Shown here: positions 1 to 13,164 of the stretch, piece after piece
Position numbering within the stretch: position 1 is the stretch's first letter
Layout of the letters: each line of letters starts with the position of its first letter
Source of the DNA: Girardinichthys multiradiatus
Taxonomy: Eukaryota; Chordata; Actinopteri; Cyprinodontiformes; Goodeidae
Direction: 5' to 3'
NCBI RefSeq assembly: GCF_021462225.1
Contig: NC_061818.1
Span: forward strand, 19,489,462 to 19,553,461
Length of the DNA: 64,000 bases
Program-made: the position numbers and the translations under genes
Notes under the pieces: model-generated
Seen by the model: the letters and a program-made list of their open reading frames with translations, nothing else
Databases searched by the model: none
What the model was told of the DNA's origin: nothing

Positions 1-408
1 CCCGAGGAAGGCGTCCAGGAGGCATCCGGTATAGATGCCCGAGCCACCTCAACTGGCTCCTCTCAATGTGGAGGAGTAGCGGCTCTACTCCGTGCCCCTC
101 CCGGATGGCCGAGCTCCTCACCCTATTTCTAAGGGAGTGCCCGGCCACACCCTACGGAGGAAGCTCATTTCCGCCGCTTGTATCCGGGATCTCGTTCTTT
201 CGGTCATGACCCAAAGTTCATGGCCATAGGTGAGGGTAGGAACATAGACCGACCGGTAAATTGAGAGCTTTGCTTTTCGGCTCAGCTCTCTCTTCTTGGT
301 GAATAGTCTTTGTATCTTATTTAAAACATAAATAATGACATACTTACCCAAATTTTCTTTCATGCACCTGTATAACTTCCATTGACTGTATTTGTCATTA
401 AAACTCAC
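1..408 (-). mobile_element. Non-LTR retrotransposon fragment (Rex3/RTE-like, 3' coding end)
   Basis: Reading the minus strand, the 96-codon frame at 118-408 contains LSIYRSVYVPTLTYGHELWV followed by RSRIQAAEMSFLRRV. This is typical of the C-terminal part of fish non-LTR reverse transcriptases. The coding similarity stops abruptly near 310 and is followed by AT-rich DNA, and the element runs off the left edge of the window. It is a truncated copy. Assignment to Rex3/RTE rather than another non-LTR clade is from memory of the family and is less certain than the non-LTR call. Confidence 0.6.
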
Positions 409-1221
409 ATTACTACTCGTTTCACCATACTCATGTGGTGCTCATCTATTCACATGAGAGATGGTCTCAGCTAACATTTAGCTTTGTGTGTCAGCATCGG
501 GTACATCTGTTGGCATCCCGGAAGGTGTGTAAAAAGCCTGAAAGTAAATTAACTGCAGCATAAACTCACCCTGATAAAATTAAAATAATTCCTTCAATAT
601 GAGTGCAGTGATTGAGTGGGGGAACAAGACCCACAATAACAGATTTCTTTTTCAAAATCACTGGAGAGTTAATGTAGCAAAAGCATTTCTTATTCTTTAC
701 TTACTTAAAGTGATCAGAGTGCCAAGAATCATTTAATGAAGTCCACGACTTTCTGTTTAATTTAAAATATGATGTCATGAAAATGTGCTCTTTCTTAGAC
801 ACTCTTGAAAATGGGAAAGACAAGAAAAAATGTCATTTATGTGAGGCCGATGTGTGTTGAAGAAAGTAGCTTCTTGCCCACACTTGCCTTTATCTACCAT
901 TAGAACAATAATTAAATGTTGAAACAGCTGGAACTGTGTCAAAGCAGCGTAAAGTAGGCGTCATGTTTATCTTTACATTACACACAGCAAGGAAGATGTG
1001 AAGGGCTTTTTTGAGCTATTCTAGCTGAAGAAGCTGAACTAAAGATTTCTCACCAAAATATCACTGCAGATATTTCCTTATTACATTTCTTAAAAGAAGC
1101 TTGTTGTTTTTCTTCTTCTCCTCAGATTGTGGTTATTTTTGTTCTTGCATGCGCACACACGCAGCCGGGACACAGAAATGTGGGATACTACCTCTGCAGA
1201 TACCTCTACCCGACCCTAGTG
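409..1221. other. Intergenic, nothing recognised
   Basis: AT-rich DNA without a convincing ORF, RNA gene or repeat that I recognise. Confidence 0.5.
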
Positions 1222-1488
1222 GGCGGGTGCCTATGACAAAAACCACAAACATCAATGGATGTTTTTGGGATTTTATGTGACAGACCAGCACAAAGCACTG
1301 CATCATTGTGAAGTGGAATGAAGATGATACATGGTTTTTAAAAAGCACCCTTGACTACTTTACTTTAAAACCACCTTTTATTGCACTTGTCTCTTGAGCC
1401 ATGTCTCTTGCAGCTTTGCACATGTAGAAACAGAAATACTGTCTTTTTCATTCTTGTAAAATAACTCAGATTGTCAGATTGGAAAGTA

Positions 1489-3094
1489 CAGGTCCTTCTC
1501 AAAATATTAGCATATTGTGATAAAGTTCATTATTTTCCATAATGTCATGATGAAAATTTAACTTTTTTTTTTTAGATTCATTGTACACTAACTGAAATAT
1601 TTCAGGTCTTTTATTGTCTTAATACGGATGATTTTGGCATACAGCTCATGAAAACCCAAAATTCCTATCTCACACAATTAGCATATCATTAAAAGGGTCT
1701 CTAAACGAGCTATGAACCTAATCATTTGAATCAACGAGTTAACTCTAAACACCTGCAAAAGATTCCTGAGGCCTTTAAAACTCCCAGCCTAGTTCATCAC
1801 TCAAAACCCCAATCATGGGTAAGACTGCCGACCTGACTGCTGTCCAGAAGGCCACTATTGACACCCTCAAGCAAGAGGGTAAGACACAGAAATAAATTTC
1901 TGAACGAATAGGCTGTTCCCAGAGTGCTGTATCAAGGCACCTCAGTGGGAAGTCTGTGGGAAGGAAAAAGTGTGGCAGAAAACGCTGCACAACGAGAAGA
2001 GGTGACCGTACCCTGAGGAAGATTGTGGAGAAGGGCCGATTCCAGACCTTGGGGGACCTGTGGAAACAGTGGACTGAGTCTGGAGTAGAAACATTCAGAG
2101 CCACCGTGCACAGGCGTGTGCAGGAAATGGGCTACAGGTGCCGCATTCCCCAGGTCAAGCCACTTTTGAACCAGAAACAGCGGCAGAAGCGCCTGACCTG
2201 GGCTACAGAGAAGCAGCACTGGCTGTTGCTCAGTGGTCCAAAGTACTTTTTTCGGATGAAAGCAAATTCTGCATGTCATTCGGAAATCAAGGTGCCAGAG
2301 TCGGAGGAAGACTGGGGAGAAGGAAATGCCAAAATGCCAGAAGTACAGTGTCAAGTACCCACAGTCAGTGATGGTCTGGGGTGCCGTGTCAGCTGCTGGT
2401 GTTGGTCCACTCTGTTTTATCAAGGGCAGGGTCAATGCAGCAAGCTATCAGGAGATTTTGGAGCACTTCGTGCTTCCATCTGCTGAAAAGCTTTATGGAG
2501 ATGAAGATTTTATTTTTCAGCACGACCTGGCACCTGCTCACAGTGCCAAAACCACTGGTAAATGGTTTACTGACCATGGTATCACTGTGCTCAATTGGCC
2601 TGCCAACTCTCCTGACCTGAACCCCATAGAGAATCTGTGAGATATTGTGAAGAGAACGTTGAGAGACTCAAGACCCAACACTCTGGATGAGCTAAAGGCC
2701 GCTATCGAAGCATCCTGGGCCTCCATAAGACCTCAGCAGTGCCACAGGCTGATTGCCTCCATGCCACGCCGCATTGAAGCAGTCATTTCTGCAAAAGGAT
2801 TCCCGACCAAGTATTTAGTGCATAACTGTACATGATTATTTGAAGGTTGACGTTTTTTGTATTAAAAACACTTTTCTTTTATTGGTCGGATGAAATTTGC
2901 TAATTTTGTGAGATAGGAATTATGGGTTTTCATGAGCTGTATGCCAAAATCATCCGTATTAAGACAATAAAAGACTTGAAATATTTCAGTTAGTGTGCAA
3001 TGAATCTAAAATATATGAATGTTAAATTTTCATCATGACATTATGGAAAATAATTAACTTTATCACAATATGCTAATATTTTGAGAAGGACCTG
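1489..3094 (+). mobile_element. Tc1/mariner element with long (~200 bp) terminal inverted repeats
   Basis: The element starts CAGGTCCTTCTC at 1489 and ends with its complement at 3094, flanked by TA at 1487-1488 and 3095-3096. The inverted repeats are long: 1489 to about 1690 matches the complement of about 2893 to 3094 with few changes. The interior carries a broken transposase. The element sits inside an older Tc1-like relic, so it is the younger of the two insertions. Confidence 0.85.
1815..2835 (+). pseudogene. Tc1 transposase, broken
   Basis: The frame opens at ATG 1815 with a helix-turn-helix N-terminus (MGKTADLTAVQKATI) and meets a TAA near 1893. It continues as ISERIGCSQSAVSRHLSGKS, with the DDE region following as VLFSDESKF near 2245, FQHDLAPAH near 2515 and NWPANSPDLNPIENL near 2595-2637. 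The frame changes twice, near 2220 and near 2310-2330, and a TGA stands at 2638-2640 where the family has a tryptophan. With at least two stops and two indels it cannot make transposase. Confidence 0.8.
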
Positions 3095-3408
3095 TATCTG
3101 TGAACATCAGTTTTCAAGTCTGGTCACATAGTCTTAAGCAGATTCACGCCTTGACCTTGACTGGGCAATTCTAACACATAAATATATAGTTTGATTTAAA
3201 CCACTACAGTGTAGCTCTGGGTGTATGTTTAAAATGGTTGTTTCCTTAGTTTCCTTCCACTTTCCTTCCCTCACAATTATTCAATACTTTGTCTTGGTCT
3301 AACACCTAAAATCCCAATAAAATACATTGAAGTTTGTGGTCGTATGGTGATAACATGTAAAAAGGTTCAAGGTATATGAATATTTTTGCAAGAGTCAAAT
3401 ATTTAATT

Positions 3409-4775
3409 TTGATGTTTTTAGTGTTGGCCTGTATGTAAAATTGTAAATAAAGCAGATGAAATTCACTCAGTACTGTTATTATAACTGTTAGTCTAACTGT
3501 AAGGTTTTAGAAATGACTTATGAACTATAACTACTATTTTCATTTTTTGAAACAGGCAGACTTTGCAAAAGCAAAATACTAAACATGTTGATACAACCAA
3601 GAGTGATCAGGCATGCAGCTATAAGGGGATAAACACTATGACATAATGAGCTAGTGGCAATTGCCTAGAAACAGATAACCACACACAAACGCGAAGCTTA
3701 TGTAAAGGTCATGCCTCCTCTCCTGATTGCTAATCTGATATTAGCTTTGATATCATCATCATGCTGCTCAGTCAAGGTTCTGTTATTGTTGCAACTCAAA
3801 TCTGCTGGAGGCATTCCCAAAATAACTGGCTCAGCATCATAGGGAGTGTTTGTATTTGCACCAAATAAGGTAAGAAAAGTGTGAATGAATTGTCAAGTCG
3901 TGCCAAGTAAGAGAGTGTAAAATGCAAATTCTTTGGTGGAAAGGATATTTCACAATTATTGTCACCTAAGCATGGTGGTGATGTTTTTTTGAGGCTTTAA
4001 TAAATCCTATCAAAACTTTTTTTTTTAAATATAATGTGGTATTTATCCTAAGCAGTTTAACTAAAAAAAAAAACAAATTAATGAAAAAGTGCAATAACCT
4101 GGTTGCTTAGTGTGCACAACCTTAAACCTGAAAGATTGATAACGCACATTTGATTCAATTTCAGCATTCAGTCTTCGTTGGCAGGAGTCTATCACCATCC
4201 CATGTCTTGATTCAATAATATTTGCCTCATGTACCTCACAAAAGTTTCCCAAATCTGTCAGACTGTGAGGACTTCGAATTAGCTCTGGGCTCTGTCTAAA
4301 CCATTGCAAAATAGATGTCACCTGAAGATTTGGGGTCAAATCTGACTGGCATTTGAAACTTCATAATTTCATCCACGTTAATAAAACCCCCAGTTCTTCT
4401 AAAGAAAAGTAAGCCTGGATCATGATGCTGCCACACCATCTTTCACAGGAGAATTTTGTCTTTCAACTCATCCTTAGTCCAGACATATGGATAGAGAAGA
4501 CTGTTGTCGCACATACAACACAACCATCAGTTGTTTTAAACATATGCCACTCTTTCAGTGTTGTTGTCAGCCTCTCTGACCTTTCCCAGTCTAATTTGTT
4601 TTAATTTTTGCACCTTTGGGTAACTAGTTTTTGATGTCCCTGTTTTTTTTAATTTCTTGCTGTCTTCCCTGTGCCATGGTGTGTATTTAATGCTGTGAAA
4701 TGTTGTGTTTCTCACTGATACTGCTGTGTAGTTAGACCCTTTTGATGCTTTGTAACCTTTCTGTCTATAGTTATA
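3409..4775. other. Intergenic with possible transposon scraps
   Basis: No gene seen. About 4405-4640 reads like a decayed Tc1-type segment (catgatgctgccacaccatctttcac). The rest is unassigned AT-rich DNA. Confidence 0.3.
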
Positions 4776-4905
4776 TATACTATACTATACTATACTATAC
4801 TATACTATACTATACTATACTATACTATACTATACTATACTATACTATACTATACTATACTATACTATACTATACTATACTATACTATACTATACTATAC
4901 TATAC
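4776..4905. repeat. (TATAC)26 pentanucleotide microsatellite
   Basis: Twenty-six uninterrupted copies of TATAC, 130 bp, bordered by imperfect TATAT units. The purity suggests recent expansion and likely length polymorphism. Confidence 0.97.
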
Positions 4906-5266
4906 TATATATTAGGAGTGATGGAGATTGAACACTGAAACAGAATGAAAAGGTGCATCAACTATGTATTAGTTTTGGTGTGTACATGTTTATGCAACTA
5001 TCTTGGGGAAATGGCTTTTTATCAGATGTGGAGTGAGGGCCCTGGTAAAAGCTTTGAAATATGGTCTGATGAAATGTTACAGGTGAAAATAAAAAAAAAC
5101 TACACCAAAAATATATTAATATAAAAAATTGCCATGCTTTGAGGAAATGGCAGTATTGGAGAAGAAGAGGACAAGTTTTCTGGGTACGAAGAACTAGATA
5201 GAATTCTTGGCGTTCTCAACCCCACCATGGGGGATGATAGGAATGCATCAGTCAAAAGGTCTAGGT

Positions 5267-5466
5267 CAGTAGTTTTCAATCCTAGTCATCAGGGCCCACT
5301 GTCCTTCATGTTTTAAACGAGTCTCTGCACCAGCACAACGGATTCAAATTGTTGCCTTATTTCCTCAGCATGCCATCGAGTGCTGCAGAAGCCATTCATG
5401 TAAATCAGGTGTGTGTCAGAAGGGAAACACCTAACACGCAGTAGGGACCAGGATTAAGAACCCCTG
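5267..5466. mobile_element. hAT-like MITE, about 200 bp
   Basis: The terminal sequences CAGTAGTTTTCAATCCTAGTC at the left and the complement of CAGGGGTTCTTAATCCTGGTC at the right form imperfect inverted repeats. The 8-bp flanks gtctaggt and ctctccgt agree at five of eight positions, consistent with a decayed hAT target duplication. It has no coding capacity. Class assignment rests on the TIR form and the flank length. Confidence 0.55.
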
Positions 5467-8400
5467 CTCTCCGTGTTTCGACAAGATGTATCATGAAACC
5501 AAACTTGGAGCAGTAGAATGTGACAGCCCCTATTGATCTGAGCCACCAGTTGGACTATCTGGGTGTGCAGACTTGAGAGTGTCATGTTTGAGCCTAATTT
5601 ACAGACCCACATAAAGGTATCAGACAGGAAACATTTTTTCACAAAAGTGGTTTATCTTACGCCATTGACAAAGTTCAGTGACCTGTTCAGTAATTGCTGC
5701 TTTCTGGTTTCAGATGGTGTCTGGGAGGAAGAATACAGGAGTTAACAACTGCTCAATGGAAGGTGAGTATGGTAAAAAGTAAGTAGAATGTGCTTTGCTC
5801 TTATCAGCAGGGGAATGTGCACAGAAGAAGGGGGTTCCGGAGGTGGGTAAGGTTATAGAAGTGAACCTTGGAAACAAAAAGGACAAGTATCTAAAAGGTT
5901 AAACAACTGAGATTACAACAGGAACCTTGATTATACGATTATGGTCGATCATCAGGCAGAAAGTGGACGTCAGTGAGCTCCTGTTATCCACAGCAGCCTA
6001 ATCAGTGGACTGCAGTCAGGTGTGTGTGCTACAGTCTGCCTGGCTATGCCCACTGATGGAAAAGCAAGCACACACACACAGACACACAACAACACACATA
6101 CCAGAGCCATAACAGAGTATCATTGTACCTTTAGATGCACTGAATGCATAGTTTAAATTTATTTGTCTTTAACAGTAATAATGTTCCCCTTTTTTTTTAT
6201 TTACGGAACTTAACCACACAATTATTAAACCTAAACTTCTGTTTTTTCTCAAATGAACATTGATTTCCAGTCCATAAGTCTTTCTCTGCAATAGTCTAAA
6301 GGGCTCCCTCCACCCTCATAAATACTAGGGCACTATGTCACATGAAAAAGGCATCCTAACTCACAGAAAAGGTATTCTCCCCTACGGCTAAGATGCACCA
6401 GCTGCTCACCTCATGCCGTCACAAAAAAGACGTATGTTCTTTCTCCTGCGAGGCGGCCCGGAGTTCATGCAGACCCGTTTCACTACTGCAGTTCAACCTT
6501 GGCAGATACTGTAAATTTCCTTCACCTCTGCTTAATGTCTCCAGCGTGCAGCATCCTGTAAAACCCAAAGGAGCCATTGCTGATCATGTTATGTTTCACA
6601 TAAGTGTGACAGACAGAGAGACAAACGCGAGCAGAGATTAATTTAGTTTGACACATATGAGGTCACATCCCTGACAGTTAAAGGTGTGGAGATTCAGTGG
6701 GATTTTATCTCTAAGATGCAGCCTTGAAAATGGGCTTGGTCTCACAAGAATTGTATGTGAAATAAATTAAAAAGCCAAGAACAAGAAAATACGGAAATAT
6801 GACAAAGTTGAATTCTCCAGTATAATTAAAATACACTTTAGAAAAACAAAAAGGAGAAAGGAATGACAAGAAACAATGCAAATTGAAGACCACAGGTTGC
6901 ATGCAGACAATCAGTATCTGACTATTACACAACAGGACTCAGGAAAAGTGACAAATGTCTGTCAATTTGTCTCCTAGCTCAATTTATTTTATTTTATCCT
7001 ATCCTACACACTATGTTTCACACTATTTGGCGGATTTTGACATTAGTAACTATCTAGTAAAAGTCAGAATAAAATTAGATCTCATAATAAACCTTATCCT
7101 CCCACAGTGCTCAGCACAGGTTTTTGCTGGCTTCCTGGCTGTAAAGTTTATACCATTTTTCATAAGACAGAAATGGTACACACTTCTGGAAAATGAAGTA
7201 GGAGAAGTATTTTTTATTTCCATAAGTAGAGTTTTTGGTTTTTACATATATTTTGTTTAGATGGAAACGTTTTGAGCAATTAGCATCTTACCCTGTGAAG
7301 ACAGAAGTCAGACAGGAAAAATACAGAGGAACTCTCATGGAAGAGTTAGGTAAACAGCTGCTCCTATAAGAGTTGGTGTAAAAACACCCATCTAATACAG
7401 CTCAAAGTACTAGGTAGCTACCAGCTAACTACTAGCTACCAGCACCCAAAAGTTATTCAAGCACATTAATTTTTGCTTCATCAGGAACCTCTAAAAAGAG
7501 AAGGGAAGTAGAGAAAATTTGAAGACAACGCTAAATACAATTAGCACAGAAACTAATGATGTAATTCTCTTAATTTTTTACTTTAAGACTATAGTTATAT
7601 GTTCAGTAAGTGGATACTATTGTGTCCTACATTTTACGAGAGAAAAAAACAGCCAATATGTGAACAAAGTAGTTTGCTGTTTACTGCTGATATGCAAGGC
7701 AGCCATATTTCCACTTCTGAGTAAAAATGGAGCACATAATTAAGTCACATTCTTAAACCATTAATGCAGTGCTATATGACAAAACTGTTTTTTTTTTTCT
7801 ATTTTTGTTGTTTTTATTTTGTCAATGTAGGCCCTACCCAACAACCTGATTAAATTCAAGTACTGTGGTACTATTATTTTATGTCTGTCAAGATGATGGT
7901 AGTTTTTAACTGTGGTTGAAAAACACTGTACTAGCAGTTATAAGAAGAATCTATATAACATAGATGTACATGGCTTCAACTTAGAGACTGATGTTTTCTC
8001 ATCTGGTGTCTACAGCAGTTTAGAAACTCATGAATAAACCCACTTTACACAACCACTCATTAAAAAGGTCCCTGTGTTGCAATAACCTGAAAGAATCTAA
8101 ACCTAAAAATCCTTTTTTCTATAGCAATGCTAAATTGCACATTCCATGAAGGAAATCATGAAGAGGGAAACCTTGCACTAGTGAAATACATACATAAAAA
8201 CATGTAAACATGTAAGACAGTGGTCTTTGTCAGTGCAGATGCCTATAGAGACTACTTTCATACTTTGAATTTATGTCAAAATTTCTAGGTGTCTCTGGGT
8301 ATTTCTATACCCACATTGTCTGTCTATTTCCCACTCACACACACATTCAAACACACTTGGATGTTCCTTGACCTACCGTGCATCTTTTGCTGGGTTGAGG

Positions 8401-9780
8401 TTGCCATGGGAACATCTTTGACAGTTTTCAGCTCACACATTACACACATAAAAAAATCACTCAGCAGGCAGAGAAAGTAGACATTTGAAGGAGGAAATAG
8501 GGAGTGGCTCCCTTTTACAAGCTGTGGAGGACTGATGGATGGGGCAAGAATATATCTCTGGGTGTAACATGTTAGCCTCTTCATAATTCATCATGGTTCC
8601 TGGTTGCAGGATCTACCTAATGTCAATAGTTGTACGCTTATGCTTAGTTTTATTTCTGTTAAATTTCAAATATTGTTTCTTGTTTTGCTATGGCTCACAC
8701 ATAATACTAAAGAGCATCATGGTAAACTGTCTGTGCCTTTTGAGTTTGGAACAACAACATACATGCAGTAAATAAGGTGATTAAATAGGGACATCCAGTG
8801 CTGTCAAAGAAAACGTTTAACTAGTGCGCACAAAAATATATGCTAGCAAAGTGAAGCCTCAGACTCAAAATTTCAGGCCTCAACACACTTTTTGGTATGC
8901 ACATGAACAAACCATCGGCATCTTGCAGATAGCTTTACTACTTATGTCGGCCAAGTCCCAGCAATTAACTCACCTCCGGCAAATGATTCCATCATTTTAA
9001 CAAATTATCCAACTGTTTGGTACAGAACAGAGCCATCTACAACTGGATGTTTAGCGAGGAGCATGCTTCAACTCATACCCTGTAGAGGAACACTTTGTAC
9101 CCACTTTCTCTTATCTTCACATCTACTGCAAGGAATGTGGTTATATTCCACCAGTGAAAAGATGCCACTTAGTTATTTTAGTTTGATTTTTGGGGAAAGG
9201 GTCAACTATTCTAACAGGGTTCAGAACAAAAATTGAACTGGGTAATACAAAGTCACACAATTCAATTCAATCATACATCAAACGATTTATCTCTATAATT
9301 TAAGAAAACAATAAACTACAAACAGAAATAAGTTGATGTGCAATAGTTGTATCACAACGGTACCAAATGGTTTGTTTATGGGTACAACTAGATAGAAGAA
9401 AGGACAGAAATTGTAATTAAATGGGGGTACAGAATAGTCAGAGGGATGCATTCACCAAAGCTTTCCTTGCTACAAGCAAGGTTAATACAAAAAATAACTC
9501 ATCATGAAGTTAACTAACTTTACCACTATAATTTGTGTTACCAAAGAAAATATACAGTGATCATAAAGCAATCATAAACATCAGCCAGTGTGTCACTACT
9601 ATCATCTTTCTGGATTTGTTTTTCTGGCCCTCAGAGATAAATGACCGTGTCACGTCCCGAGTACCTACTTCATCCAAATGTAATGTCTTGATTCAGTGAA
9701 GTAAATACTGTATGTTGCTTTAATCTGTTTGTATGTACATTGTACCATAAACACTATAATGCCTAAAGTATTTGTCCATC
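5467..9780. other. Intergenic, no gene recognised
   Basis: Only short ORFs without recognisable domains, a CA-rich run near 6065-6100 and A/T tracts. Confidence 0.4.
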
Positions 9781-9789
9781 TGCTTTTTT

Positions 9790-10030
9790 ATATACAGGAT
9801 CTTTGATGACATCCTATTCTTAATCTATAAGGTCCAATTTATTGATGGACCCACCTTTGCCAGCAATAGCAGCTTTAACTATTCTGTAAACATCTTTCAC
9901 AAGGTCTAGGGATGTGTTCATAGTAAGATGACGAAACCAGAACTGCAGCCTCTGCTCTAATACATCCCAAAGGTTGAGGTCAGGACTTTGGGCAGGCCAG
10001 TCAAGTTTCCCCACACCAAACTTTATACAG
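9790..10030 (-). mobile_element. Tc1/mariner transposase remnant
   Basis: The minus-strand frame 9820-10014 contains LDWPAQSPDLN followed by LWDVLEQRL, the block around the third catalytic residue of Tc1-type transposases. The NPIE step between them is lost. It ends with AGKGGSINKLD, also typical of these proteins' C-terminus. Only this end of the gene is recognisable. Confidence 0.5.
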
Positions 10031-11040
10031 CTGCAGTCATGGATGTGATTGGAACACTAAAATTCATTTATTTCATGGTGTGCCCCAATATTTTTAGTCT
10101 ATGTACATGTATTTGAGGAACGGTACTGACTAGACAGAAGGTATTTCCAAACCCAGTCAGACATTCAAGAAAACAATGAAAACGTAAAGTCCCTCATAAA
10201 CTACCTTTCTTAAATTTCCTATTGAGAGAATAGCCCAAATATATTACAGCAGCTTAATACATTTAAGCTATCATGATGTGTTACTAAGAGATCCCCTGTA
10301 AAGGTGCACTGACAACATACCTGTATTACTTAATGTAAATAAAAACTAAAATGTAAAATAAATATTTGTTATTATCATTTTCATTGTCTGAGAGGGCTAA
10401 GGACCTGTCCAGTATAGGGCTTTGTGACTCCCAGAAGGATGTGTAGGTCATTAACATCATGACTGATACCATATAGTCTGTTAGGATGGGCCTCTAAATA
10501 AAAAGTAAAAATTTACGAGGAGGCAGCATGTGTTTTGGTTAGTCACACACATAAACATACACCTACACAGAGTAATAAAAGCTTGTTGTTTCTTTTAATA
10601 AGGGGGCGTACCTCCTCAGTATTCTCTTATGTCTCTCAGAAGGTCTTCAAGTGAACCTGACCCTGGGGGGGCTCTTGTAAAGGTTAGCCCTGCTGTGAAT
10701 CCCCGGTGGGAGCACATCAGACAAACACTGGGGCATCAAAAGCTGAGCGGTGGGACCTCACGGTGGGACATCACAGACTCAGAAAGTCTGGCTGAGAAGG
10801 AGGATGATGACGGCTAGGATAAGAGAAAGCAGAGGAGGAAGCAAGGGATGCAAGGCTTAAGAGTAGATAGATGTGAGCTGAAAATGGGACTGTTCCACAT
10901 GTGGTTTGCACCTGGTCAATGCAGTTATACACCCCTTTTAGTCTGGCATGATCAGTAAGTAAAATGGTAAATCTGACCTCTTAAATATGAAAAATAATCA
11001 CAATATGTGGCTGACACATCAGATTTGCAAGATCTGCATA

Positions 11041-11745
11041 GCTGCCTGGTCTTTGACTGAGCCATTTCTAGCATTTTGCTATATTCCACTGTGGCTGGGA
11101 GTTTCTTTAAAGTTTAAACCTCCATCCCAGTCTCAAGTCTTTTTTAGCCTCTAACATGGTTCCAGCATTACTCTGCTTTTAGCTCCACCCATTTTCCAAG
11201 AACTCTGACCAGCTTCCCTATACCTGCTGAGGAAATGTATCCCTGAAGCACAATGTTTTTACTGCCATGTTTCACAGTGGGGACAGTGTGTTTAGAGAGA
11301 TCTACAGTGTTTGTTTTCTGACACATATAATAAAAAATAAAAAGGTCAATGAGTTCAGATTTGGTCTCATATAGCCAAGCACCTTCTTCCTCACGTGTTT
11401 TACATCCCTACATGGCTTATATCAATCTGCAAACAGGGCTTCTCATCACTTTCTCTCAACAATTTCTTTCTTCTTGCCACTCTTCCATAGAGACAAGATC
11501 TGTGAGTGCATGACTGAAAGTTGATCTGTCAACAGATTCTCACACCTGAGCTCTAGATCTCTCCTTCAAAGTTACCATAAGTGTCATGGCTGCTTCTGTG
11601 GTTACTTCTCTTCTTCCCCAGTCTGTCAGTTTAGGTGGATGGTCATGTATTGGTAGATTTGTAGTTGTGCCATACTACTTGCATGTTGTGAGTTGAAGAA
11701 TTGTCAGATGTTCAAAGCAATTTACTACTTAAATAGCTTCAGAGT
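11041..11745 (-). mobile_element. Degenerate Tc1-like element
   Basis: Same repeat family as 34111-35165, minus orientation. Read on the plus strand, the segment runs from a piece resembling the complement of the SPDLN region (near 11045) through cagtctcaagtcttttttag and ctgccatgtttcacagtgggg to ggtggatggtcatgtattggtagatttg near 11635. The frame is destroyed by many indels and stops. Confidence 0.55.
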
Positions 11746-12576
11746 GAAGAGGTCGAAAAAGAAGTTTGAATGTTTATTTGTAAAACAAAATCAAACCACA
11801 TATCATTTTCTTTTTTTTTCAGAATTCTGCACTTTTTTGTTTTTTTGTCACATACAATCCCAAAAAAATTATTATAAGTAGAAATGTAGAAAGTTTTTTT
11901 CTAAAACTTTCATTTAGTTTATCTGTAAATATTCTGATGGTTATTTAACTCAGCCCTTCTGTTTACCTCACATAAAAAAAAAAAAATCATTTTCATAAAG
12001 AGCAAAGATGGCCTAAAGGTCTAAATTACCTTTTTTGAGGAAAAAAATTACGATCATCAGCATGAATCATACATTTTAAAAGTAAACAAAGAGTGACTCA
12101 TAAGACTAAAACCGTCCTGTTGCTGCCTGATTCCAGAAGCAAAATGATGTAAAGAAATGTACAAAAAAATGGGAGAAGATGAGGAGAACGACAACAGTCC
12201 AATGCCTACGCCACTGGTGAAAAAGAAACCAGAGCCGGTGAAGGGGGGGGTAATATTATCCACATCTCCTGTTGCCTGTCACACTGTGCTGTGGGCAGTG
12301 ATGTCACTCTGTCCTGCACGTCACAGAAGTACTGTGTGCAAACACTCATGGAGCATGTAGAGAGCAGCACTCACACATGCTGCACATCCTTCAATAGTAA
12401 GTGTACAAAGCCAAGTATTACTCATCCATTTAAGGTAAATAGTTTCTGGTATTTCCTATAAAGGATGAAGTAAATGGATGAATACAAATAATGCTGGTGT
12501 TTTACTAATTGAATTCAACAAGATGCTTGTGTGTTCTCCCTAAAAATTGGATGAGATGAGAAACTGCTTTGCACCC

Positions 12577-13164
12577 TGTTACGGCCCACACAGGTCTAGG
12601 GGTTCAGGGGCAGTAACATAATGATGTGTCCAGAGGAAACAAGTAGAATGTAAAAGGATTTATTACAAAACAGGGTTTCACAAAGCCACAATACAATTTT
12701 ACCCAGGTAACACAAAAAAAAAACAGCCTGAGGAATATTAAGTTTAAGGAACTCAAAAAGAAAAGAACATTCACAAAAAGGGAGGTACCAAGCCTCCCAA
12801 CCATGAGCTTCTAGCTTGAGAGGCAAACTACAACAAAGTCAAAACCCTTTTAGCAGAACAAACAGGACAAGAAATATTCCAAAACTGCCCAAAGCAATTG
12901 AAAACACCAAAGGTGTGGGACAGCTGACCAAAACCTCTTTCTACAAGCTGCCCCACTGGGAGAATGTTCACTGGAGCATTTATATGTTGCAGGTGGGCCT
13001 CATTAGCATCTGATTGGCTTGCAATTCTCTGCTGGTCCAATGGCGCGGCTGCCTTCCAGCAGTCTCCAGACAGCCAATCAGGAAGGTGTGCCCCCACAGC
13101 TGAATCTGCATAACAAAAAAAGAAAAGGAGCCTGCACAGCCTCAAGAGGCCAGGGGCCGTAACA
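12577..13164 (-). mobile_element. Solo LTR of an LTR retrotransposon, 588 bp
   Basis: The segment starts TGTTACGGCC and ends with the exact complement GGCCGTAACA, the TG...CA form of an LTR. It is flanked by a perfect 5-bp direct repeat CACCC at 12572-12576 and 13165-13169. On the minus strand a TATAAAT lies near 12980 and an AATAAA near 12660, in the order expected for an LTR promoter and poly(A) site. No gag/pol sequence is adjacent, so an LTR-LTR recombination product is the simplest reading. Superfamily not determined. Confidence 0.75.

Larger units (their letters stand above)
1222..3408 (-). mobile_element. Old Tc1-like remnant, interrupted by a younger Tc1 element
   Basis: Bases 1222-1486 and 3097-3408 are two halves of one degenerate Tc1-like element in minus orientation, of the same repeat family as the copies at 11041-11745 and 34111-35165. 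The left half ends at ...cagattggaaag and the right half resumes at tctgtgaacatcagttttcaag, which are contiguous in the family. The insertion at 1489-3094 and its duplicated TA separate them. The right half also lacks an internal block near 3245-3270. No coding potential is left. Confidence 0.6.

Noticed and set aside
4776..4905. CRISPR-like array
   Set aside because: Simple tandem pentanucleotide without spacers, in a vertebrate-type genome.
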